From Branchiostoma floridae (taxonomy: Eukaryota; Chordata; Leptocardii; Amphioxiformes; Branchiostomatidae): a stretch of DNA of 64,000 nucleotides. The stretch is taken from positions 10,471,860 through 10,535,859 of the forward strand of contig NC_049997.1 in NCBI RefSeq assembly GCF_000003815.2, written 5' to 3'. This document shows, piece after piece, positions 56,040 to 64,000 of this stretch; positions within the stretch are counted from its first letter, which is position 1; every line of letters begins with the position of its first letter. Below the pieces are notes generated by a model. It was given only the letters and a program-made list of their open reading frames with translations, was not told the origin of the DNA and searched no databases. A program made the position numbers and the translations under genes.

Positions 56040-57585
56040 GTGTATATAAATTTTAAATTTGCGAACATTAGAAGTTGAGTTGTTAGGCAGTAAGGACATG
56101 AGCACATTTTGATAAGCATTAGGAAATACACCCTGCTGGGTTATTGACGATACTAGTACATAGGGATGTATAAACTTACATGTTCTTCTTCTGTGTATAT
56201 ATACTTGGCTCAAACAAGCATACAAGTGAGGCCGATCGAGCGTTTGTAATATACGAGTCGCCATATTGGTATTTCCTGACCTTACTTATTACCTGGTCCA
56301 GGAAAGAAAGCAACGCATTCTAATTATTGTGAATTTATCTTTTTGAGTTTGTACTATTGAACGACACTATAAAGCTGTCAACATGGTTGGGTCTGACATA
56401 TATTTTGTGTTGTTGCAATTCAAATAAAATCAAAAGCACATCAGCTATGACATCGTCCTGTCTGATATTCTTACGTTAAGAAAGTGCAGATTATTTCAAG
56501 GTAGAAATTGAAACCCCGCTGATACCATGTTTAACACCCCCGGCCCGGGGCCATTCCACAAGGATGGCGACCTTTTATTGTGTTCAGAACAAAATTTGCG
56601 TTAATGCCCTGCGCCACGTGCACCTTGGTTATTCTGATGACTTCGCCTGCAAAGTCTGGGGATAATTTACTCTCTGTATTTGTAAACTCTCTATTCTAGA
56701 CGTCTTACATAAGATGTGTAACACTTGTTTATGAAAATTTCGTGACCGAGCATACCTTTCAAGGCCACGAATACACTTTTGTTCACAACCACCAAAAATG
56801 TTTCCCAAAAGCTTACATTTTAATCTTCAACATGCGCACTGGTTCCGTCGCCATGCTAGAACGTCAGTCGCAATGTGTATAGGCCGCATTTGTACTAGTA
56901 GGTAATGTATGCGTATTTTTTCAAATTACTAGTACATACAGTGTTACGTTTTCTCCTGAAACGTCTGGACGCCTCAAACCAGATTCAAAATGGCGGCGAC
57001 ATTGTGAGCCTTCCGGCGTTGTTTGCTTTGTCAAATCAAGGTCCTTGATCAAAGTCTGCCTTGTTTATCTCTAGATACAGCTCGAAAGTTTATTCAACGT
57101 TTCCTCGTCAAGTTGAAATTTTTCAGAATTAAGTCAAGTTGGCAATGAACAACACACCGCTTGACCAAAACCAAGCGCTTTGATAAAACCAAACGCTTTG
57201 ATAAAAGCTCAATCAAACTTTCAAAGCTTCTTGTTACAAATTCAGCGGAGGCGGCCATTTTGTATTCGCGGAGTGCCCCAAGTGTGATTATCCGCGACTT
57301 TTAAACTACAAAAGAGAAACAAACATTTATGTATATTGAAGCTTGTTGCTAGGGTCAAACTGGAAAATGTCAAACCCACCCACTGAGCAGCGTCTTACGG
57401 GATCCAGTATCAAAGTTTGTTTTTCTTCTTACGGTATTTCATAGATACACACAAAGATGGCGTGTGTTAGCCGGTTGACTTATAAACAAACAAAAAAGGC
57501 CCGCTCTGAATTTATTTTTATGGAATAGTGACGCTAACTCTCTTTAAACCCTCTACTACTCACAATTTGTGTGCTTTAATAAAGG
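56040..57585. other. No gene seen
   Basis: Ordinary AT-rich sequence without recognisable exons. Short GC-rich palindromic word 'ggcccggggcc' at about 56542. Small direct repeat 'caaacgctttgataaa' at 57175-57205. Confidence 0.45.
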
Positions 57586-58622
57586 GTTAATGCCCCGGCC
57601 CGAGGTGTATATGGTCAGAAGGCCCCATTTCATGCTGGTTATGACGCCGTAACAGCCGTGCATTAAATTTTTGATTATCACACGTGTGCATTAAAAACTT
57701 TTGAAAGTTTAAACCAATCAGAAGGACAGACAAACAGGACGCTGGCCAATCAGAATGAAATATCCAGGAATCGTCCATCTGCCAAGATAGGGGAATAAGT
57801 ACAGCCATGGCAGGGGGGGGGGGGGGGCTCCCTCTACATAACATCGGTAGTACGCGTTTCTTTGTTCAAAGAAAACATTTGTCGTCTTAAAACAACATTG
57901 AATTACCTATAATATTTAAGACAATAAAATCTNNNNNNNNNNNNNNNNNNNNNNNNNNNNNNNNNNNNNNNNNNNNNNNNNNNNNNNNNNNNNNNNNNNN
58001 NNNNNNNNNNNNNNNNNNNNNNNNNNNNNNNNNNNNNNNNNNNNNNNNNNNNNNNNNNNNNNNNNNNNNNNNNNNNNNNNNNNNNNNNNNNNNNNNNNNN
58101 NNNNNNNNNNNNNNNNNNNNNNNNNNNNNNNNNNNNNNNNNNNNNNNNNNNNNNNNNNNNNNNNNNNNNNNNNNNNNNNNNNNNNNNNNNNNNNNNNNNN
58201 NNNNNNNNNNNNNNNNNNNNNNNNNNNNNNNNNNNNNNNNNNNNNNNNNNNNNNNNNNNNNNNNNNNNNNNNNNNNNNNNNNNNNNNNNNNNNNNNNNNN
58301 NNNNNNNNNNNNNNNNNNNNNNNNNNNNNNNNNNNNNNNNNNNNNNNNNNNNNNNNNNNNNNNNNNNNNNNNNNNNNNNNNNNNNNNNNNNNNNNNNNNN
58401 NNNNNNNNNNNNNNNNNNNNNNNNNNNNNNNNNNNNNNNNNNNNNNNNNNNNNNNNNNNNNNNNNNNNNNNNNNNNNNNNNNNNNNNNNNNNNNNNNNNN
58501 NNNNNNNNNNNNNNNNNNNNNNNNNNNNNNNNNNNNNNNNNNNNNNNNNNNNNNNNNNNNNNNNNNNNNNNNNNNNNNAGGCGTTATGACACCATATACA
58601 CTCGAGTCGGGTCATTAACCCT
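57586..58622. mobile_element. TIR element spanning the assembly gap
   Basis: Left end 'aagggttaatgccccggccc' + 'gaggtgtatatggt' and right end 'accatatacactcgagtcgg' + 'gtcattaaccctt' are inverted copies of about 35 bp, one each side of the N run. Extra 'taa' on both flanks may be the target duplication. The interior is mostly unsequenced, so its class is unknown. Confidence 0.7.
57933..58578. other. Assembly gap, 646 N
   Basis: Unknown bases. The minus-strand open frame through it is meaningless. Confidence 1.
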
Positions 58623-59518
58623 TAATTATCTGTATTTAAATAGGCCGATCTTTTAATACTGTGCAGGTATTCACAAGGATGAAAACGTGCACTATTCTAG
58701 AGAATTAGTTATCACATCGTTAAACCAAATACTAGTAGTTATAGGATGTTTTATTTTGTTTTGCTTAGACTGGTAGGCCAGGACTCCTACGTGTCGCCTT
58801 TGAATTTTAAACAATTTAGGCATTGGATGCGATGTCTATATGATCGATGACCCGTTTATATACATTTCAAAATGTATTGATTTCATTGATCATACATCTT
58901 TTTGTATTATTACAACATATATGTTAGCTTCTTTTCTTTGATTATTTCTGATTTCTTTGATCATACATTTGGTTTAACTATAGAGGAGGTGGGCTCAGCA
59001 TAAACTGTTAAGGTTTTCTCTCTCCTGCACTTGTTTTTATCTTCCGTATTCATTATCATTTTGTTGTGAAAATAAATAAACAAACAAACCCTGAGACTGT
59101 TTACAGATTGTCTTTTTTTATTGGATCGTGGGTACCGGGCTTTTCAAACACTTATTTTGCTGGTCTTGGTTTGGCCATATTTAAACAGTGGCGCTTTGAA
59201 ATGTGTTTAAATGACAAACATATCATGGGGAATTACCAAATTCAATTCAAATCAAATCAAAGTTTATTTAATCGAACTTGGCAGTCAACAATTTAGACTG
59301 AATTGTGCCGATTTTACAAATAAATTTCAACAAGTTAATACTGCCCATTCAATGGCAATTAAAATAAAAAAAAATAGGTGGAATACATTTTTTAAAACCA
59401 TTTCGCATGTCAGTTAAAATCTCTTCACGGCGTACATTCAACACAACAACATCAAAACTACATGTAACCTATACATACAGGCTAGTAAACGATATTGCAC
59501 AGAAGATAGGATTTAAAC

Positions 59519-60545
59519 TTAGTTCAGGAAGTCTGTCGCCACAAACGAGTTCCTATGTCTCTCAGTAAAACTGACTGGCAGTTTATATGGCTTTCTATGT
59601 CTCAGTTCATATCGTGGTTCCTCAGTTGGTTGCAGGAAGACTTGACACGGGTGTGAGGGGTCTTTCAGAATCCTTTTCAACTCGCGTAGAGACGCCTCCT
59701 TTCGGCTTGACTCTAGAGTTGGCAGTTGGTTACAGGGTATGCCACATATCTTACGAGGGGCATTCAATAAGTGATGTCCCTGACCCACTTCCAGTTGTCT
59801 GATCTAGATGAAATTTTGCATGTGTAATGATTCATATCTCTATGGGTTATGTTGCAAAAAACAGCTCTGAACTAATTGTGGTTACTGATTTACTGGTGTT
59901 TGAACTGAGTCAGGTGTGAAATGGACCAGGTGTGAAATGGAGCAAGTTGAGTGTCGCGCAGTGATCCGGTTTTTGTATTTGAAAGGACGCACACTAAAGG
60001 GGACTTTTGATGAAATGAAAAAAAACTTATGGTGATGATGCCCCATCATATGACCTTGTAAAACGCTGGCATCCTGAATTCAAACAAGGCCGGAAGTCTG
60101 TGGAAACAGCTCCCAGACCTGGTCGTCCCTCTTCTGCCATTGATGAGGCATCTGTCGGAGGACCAACCTGGGATGTCCTACAAGAACGGTGTCCAGAGCT
60201 ACATCAAATGATGGGAGAAATGCAAAACTCTGGGTGGTTCCTATGAAGAGAAAGACTAATAACTGTGCCAAGTTTCATTAATCTCCTGCTATGGGAAATG
60301 GGTCAGGGACATTACTTATTGAATGCCCCTCGTAAGACATGTCTTTTGAACTTTTTCCAAATCATCTGACAAACCTCGCGGGAGACCGCCCCAGGCAGGC
60401 ACCAGCACCGGGCGGATGAAAGATATGTAAATTTGCAAGAGAACATCTGAAGGTAACCCAGCACGTCTCGCTACACGCAGGTAATGTATACGCGGTTGAG
60501 CCTTTGATTGCATGATATTTACATAAGAGGAGTGAGTACCGAATT
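59519..60545 (-). mobile_element. Non-LTR retrotransposon C-terminal relic, split by a mariner
   Basis: Minus strand. 60545-60333 encodes QPRIHYLRVARRAGLPSD, SFIRPVL and DDLEKVQKTCL; 59753-59519 continues KICGIPCNQLPTLES, LRELKRILKDPSHP and TERHRNSF to a stop. The two halves form one LINE RT end, with the frame preserved across a single TA when the mariner at 59754-60332 is ignored. A (kind of) decayed WGG in place of EYACPVWGG-type shows ageing. Confidence 0.85.
59754..60332 (+). mobile_element. Internally deleted mariner element, 579 bp
   Basis: TIRs CGAGGGGCATTCAATAAGT and the inverted ACTTATTGAATGCCCCTCG, flanked by TA (59752-59753, 60333-60334). A transposase N-terminus starts at 59937 (MEQVECRAVIRFLYLKGRT, the HTH region), with an extra A in the A8 run near 60018 shifting the frame before YGDDAPSYDLVKRW and GRPSSAID. 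Roughly 200 catalytic codons are deleted before the 3' UTR 'gaagagaaagactaataact'. Non-autonomous. Confidence 0.92.
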
Positions 60546-60599
60546 GCAAATATTTTCGGTAATTACATAGGAGGGGCGATCACCAACTTCCAAATCCCT

Positions 60600-61330
60600 T
60601 TTTTTTTTGTTATTTTGTGGTTTGTGGTTATTTTTCTTTTTGTTTGCAATATGCGACACCTGATTTGGCAGCTGCTTTGGATGTTTTACTGATTGTCGAA
60701 ATATTTTCTGGAAGGAGATGGACAAAGATGCGCTAGGGAATACCATCCATATAATGGAATCGACATACAATAACCATAATCAGACGTGTTTTTCTCACGT
60801 TCCGTTCATTCTTTCGTGCGATCTTTCATTAAAATGACGCTTTATGGCAAGGAATACTTGAATGTATCTTATACACATTGTAAGATGATCCGGAGGCGAT
60901 GGATACATAACGTATTCCCTAGCAACAGAACAATACAGATCTGAACAGAAACCAGGCCAGTGGTGAAAGTACGCAGATGTCTCAGTCTTCTCATACTCCT
61001 GTCACATTATCCACGATCTTTAGGCGAATCGATGGAAGATCGGCCATATTTAAGATCGACAGAGTGCTGCGCGTATTTTTCACCTGAAAACAGTAGTCCC
61101 TATCACAAATAAGCCAAAATTTGTACCTTGTAAAATTATTCGTCGTCCGATCGCTTTTCACCAAATGTGACTGGGGTATATGCAGCCATTCACTGCAGTC
61201 GGTTGCCAGCGTATTATTTCACTTTCTTTGCTATTTGCTTTCGGGACAAACGAGGACAATGTAGCACTGCACTCATGTTACTGACTTATATTAACAGTGT
61301 CAAATACACAGTACTGACAGAAACTAAAGG
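60600..61330. other. No gene seen
   Basis: AT-rich, with a T-rich run at 60599-60650 and a lone GGATGACAT-like 'ataccatccatataatggaa' at 60738. No exon supported. Confidence 0.4.
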
Positions 61331-61334
61331 TAGT

Positions 61335-61505
61335 ATTTTCTTTTACCTCTCCGACCGAAGTCAGGTTGCCTACTTTCACACCGTGTTGAAGTAAAGTAGG
61401 CGTGTAGAGTGCATTTTCCAAGGGCACAATTTCAGGGGACAGGACCTGACTCGGGACCTCTAAATTCCGAGCCGAATGCTTTACCAGTTACGCCACAAAC
61501 GACGC
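61335..61505 (-). mobile_element. tRNA-derived SINE fragment
   Basis: Minus strand: 'tttgtggcgtaactggtaaa' (A-box-like), 'cccgagtcaggtcctg' (weak B box), then 'cccttggaaaatgcactcta' and 'cctgacttcggtcgg', matching the body of the SINE at 29573-30027. 3' part missing. Confidence 0.65.
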
Positions 61506-61509
61506 TACT

Positions 61510-62230
61510 TTCCCGTTGCTAGACGTATTAGGCAAAGTATCGGGTTTAGGAGGCCAATATTAATAGTAATAAACAAGGTTAGAATTAACAAAACATTACA
61601 GTCGTGGGAACTTGAATAAATCAATGTTTGGATTTAAAGTTAAGCGGCCAATTGGGCGGAATTTAGGTTCTAAAAATAACGACCATCATTTTGTGCTCAA
61701 AAGGGATCAACAAAAAGATTGTTTTCGTTGATTAAGAGTAAAACGAAACTTTTTTGTTGTAAGATTTTCTTTCAAATTCTATTTTTTAGTAGAGACTTCG
61801 ACATTCAATTGTCCATAATTAACAAATTTACGACATAGGCATACTATCCAGAAAATTGTTTTCTTTAAACAGAAAGAGAAAATTAGGAAATATCAAATAC
61901 GTTATATGACGTAATATAAACTGAATATAACAAAATTCGTTTTAAGGCGATTCGATAGTATTTTGGTCATATGAATTTTTAGCAGCCTTTTTTTAAATTC
62001 AATTTCCCATAATTTCATCAAATTCAATATACAAAATTACTGTGATATCTGACTACAAAGCTAAAACGAATAAACTAAAGTACTGCAATATCAATGAAAA
62101 TCAGCAAAATCTGATGTGATGTTTTCCTTTGTACGGTACGGCAACGCCCACATGTGACGTCAGATGACGTGTACGTAAGACGACAGCGTCGTTCAGGTCT
62201 TATATACGTTCGTCCACCCCGCCTCCTATA
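61510..62230. other. Upstream region of the second GPCR
   Basis: AT-rich until about 62130, where composition changes and TGACGT-type words occur ('catgtgacgtcagatgacgt' at 62151-62170, holding a CRE-like TGACGTCA), followed by a TATA-like 'cttatatacg' at 62198. This is a plausible core promoter about 70 bp before the start codon, by motif only. Confidence 0.4.
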
Positions 62231-62270
62231 GTGAATGTATTCCAAGGCCCCTGTTCTAACGTCGCAGAAA

Positions 62271-62662
62271 ATGTCTAACAACACGACAGTTGAGCCGAAC
62301 GTGACAAATACCACGCCAGAGTTTGACTGGGAGCCGTATTTCTACGCGAGTTCCCCGTATGGAGAACTCCAGCTCGTGTACCTGGGCGGCTCGCTGCTGC
62401 TGGCGGTTGTCGGGAACACCGCGGTGCTGCTGACCGTCCTTCTCACAGAGGACCTCCAGACGCCGGGAAACGTCCTGCTCTGTGCGCTGGCAGTCTCCGA
62501 CATCTTCCAGGCCGTCAGCAAGATTGCGGTGGCCATGTATTTCCTGGTCATACAAGAGTCGCTATCTTGTGGTCCTTTCCAAGTGGCAGCCAGCTTCGCG
62601 TACCTTTTCTTCGTGATGTTCTCCATCTGTATCATCGCACCCATCTCACTGGATAGATACTG
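62271..62662 (+). CDS. Class A orphan GPCR, first coding exon (N-terminus to TM3 DRYW)
   Basis: Partial gene; later exons lie to the right or outside the window. ATG at 62271 (MSNNTTVEPNVTNTT, four N-glycosylation sites) is preferred to the in-frame ATG at 62235. Visible: TM1 with GNTAVLL, TM2 LCALAVSDIFQ (conserved Asp), TM3 ending SLDRYW. The donor TG|GTAAGA at 62662 is phase 2. There is no Asp near position 3.32, so it is unlikely to be an amine receptor. Ligand unknown. The exon-intron junction is itself repeated downstream (62630-62985). Confidence 0.85.
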
Positions 62663-62985
62663 GTAAGATCACTTGTCTTTCTCTTCACACATCGCAACCA
62701 TATCACTGGATATATACTGACAACGTTACTAGTCTTTCCTTTCAATCACCGCACACATCTCACTGGATATATACTGAAATGTTACTTGTCTTTCTCTTCA
62801 ATAATAGCACCCATCTCACTGGATAGATACTGGTAACGTTACTTGTCTTTCTCTTCACACATCGCACACATCTTAGAGAATAGATACTGGTAGCGTTACT
62901 TGTCACTCTTTTCAATCGTCGCACCCATCTTTTTGGCTGGATACTCGTAGCGTCACGTCTTTCTCTTTCAACATCCAAAATGTTA
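62630..62985 (+). repeat. 58-bp tandem repeat made from the GPCR exon-intron junction
   Basis: About six units of 'cgcacccatctcactggata' + 'gatactggtaacgttacttg' + 'tctttctcttca'. The first unit is the true 3' end of the exon (APISLDRYW plus donor). Units at about 62693, 62752, 62808, 62866 and 62925 follow in the intron. Unit 4 keeps an intact 'gatactg|gtaacg' donor; units 2 and 3 have lost it. Confidence 0.9.
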
Positions 62986-63364
62986 TCTTTCTGAATGTTT
63001 TATTTCATAAGATATACCTTACCAAATACAACACTGATTCAATGTATCACATTGTTGCAACTGTTTTTAGATGCTGCTGTTTCATCTATTCAAATAGTAG
63101 AGAGGTAGTGTGATTTTTACTTACTGTTAACAAATAACAGTTTACAAAAGGGCAATTGAATATGAATGTGGAATCTGGATTATTCATGTGTATGAAGTGT
63201 GTATCGTGTATGAAACATAGCTAAAACATAGTCTCCTCCATAGCGTTTTTAGAAAGTCATTAAATATTTATGTATTCAAGCCCTTATGAGTTGCGTATTG
63301 ACAGTAATGTTGTTTCATTAATGTTCAAGTTTACTTTGACTTTTTGTGCTGTGGGGTCGGTACG

Positions 63365-63465
63365 GTGTAAATACGGTCGGTGTGGCGCAATTGTTAGATC
63401 GTCGGGTAGGTTCGGAATAAGGAGGTACCGGGTTCAATACTTGCCATGTGCACCTGGATAACCAT
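63365..63465 (+). mobile_element. tRNA-like SINE head
   Basis: A-box-like 'tgtggcgcaattgttagatc' and B-box 'ccgggttcaatac' about 50 bases apart, followed by non-tRNA sequence. No credible anticodon stem or acceptor pairing, so a SINE head is preferred over a tRNA gene. It sits in the intron of the second GPCR. Confidence 0.45.
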
Positions 63466-63935
63466 ATAAGACTTTTTCCTGACTGGTGCAATATCTCAAT
63501 GGTAAAGTGCTTGCTTTTCTGCAAAGTTGTACTGTCGCCGGGTCATATAAAAAAAAGGAATGATAGAAACTTTTCTGTTCACACTAATGAGAAAGAATAC
63601 TGGAGTTGAACACACAGCACTTGTCCAAAGTGCGTTGCCTATGGGTAACAGAAAACAGCTAAGGGCACATCCCGACGTACGTGCAATTTCTCCATATGTT
63701 TGGGGAGAGGCCACGCTAGCCACGTATGTTCTGAAACCGTGAGGACCGGCTGGCCAGAGCCGGGAGGGAGTATGTCTTCGCCCGGCCACATAAGTTTTCT
63801 TTGGGGCATAAAGTTTCACGGGGGTGTCTGTGTGCTCCAAAATACGTCGGATTATCTACGATTTGGTAAGGAGGCGGTACTTGCCACTTACGGATGCCAA
63901 AAGATTTCCCACGTTTTGGCACGTAGACAGCACGT

Positions 63936-63970
63936 AGTCGCACGTACGGCGGGTTGTGCCCTTAGCTTTA
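63936..63970 (+). repeat. Short dispersed repeat CGTACGGCGGGTTGT, second copy
   Basis: 'cgcacgtacggcgggttgtg' + 'cccttagcttta', matching 51075-51105. Confidence 0.5.
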
Positions 63971-64000
63971 GATTTAGACGCATGGGTAACTTTATTAACC

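Noticed and set aside
57887..58615. 242-codon minus-strand frame
   Set aside because: Consists almost wholly of unknown bases in the gap.
63365..63465. Functional tRNA gene
   Set aside because: A- and B-box-like words exist, but acceptor and anticodon stems do not pair convincingly. A SINE head fits better.

Overview
The window looks like non-model deuterostome DNA, most likely an amphioxus (Branchiostoma-type cephalochordate) genome. This is inferred from short GT-AG exons split by repeat-rich introns, chordate/invertebrate-style amine receptor and MFS genes, and many small fold-back elements and non-LTR retrotransposon tails. No species-level proof is possible from the sequence alone. A run of N (57933-58578) marks an assembly gap.

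Three host genes can be reconstructed with conserved splice sites and matching intron phases, and a fourth starts near the right edge. (1) Minus strand, 24011 to 3214: an eight-exon class A biogenic-amine GPCR of 523 residues. Its TM3 Asp, TM5 serines, DRY, CWxP and NPxxY motifs are all intact. (2) and (3) Minus strand, 35225 to 26116 and 44882 to 38584: two head-to-tail paralogues of a 13-exon MFS_2/GPH-type (MelB/MFSD2-related) transporter. Every one of the 13 coding exons has the same length in the two copies, both give 539 residues, and both appear functional. (4) Plus strand, 62271-62662: the first coding exon of another class A GPCR, running to a donor just after its DRYW motif; the rest lies beyond the window.

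The rest is dominated by mobile DNA. About 1-3 kb is AT-rich and gene-free after a short tandem repeat at the left edge. GPCR introns (3.4-23.8 kb) hold MITEs, microsatellites, an 18-bp minisatellite, a non-LTR fragment and a long terminal-inverted-repeat element. The two transporter copies share homologous flanks; a SINE and a non-LTR tail sit in copy A at places that are empty in copy B. From 47 to 56 kb lies an accessory region: a broken Helitron-associated-type cysteine protease ORF, a 42-bp minisatellite, repeated exon-like blocks, a hAT-like MITE with an 8-bp target duplication, and a CACTA/EnSpm-type transposase relic broken up by a Penelope-like GIY-YIG fragment and a 5'-truncated non-LTR copy. 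From 57 to 61 kb there are a TIR element spanning the assembly gap, a non-LTR relic split by a deleted mariner, and SINE pieces.

I did not find a convincing novel multi-gene system. The most interesting signals are structural: repeated partial duplication of exon pieces (GPCR start exon, GPCR TM3 exon, DRYW exon-intron junction), the exactly conserved tandem transporter pair, and the nested insertions whose pre-insertion sites can be read.
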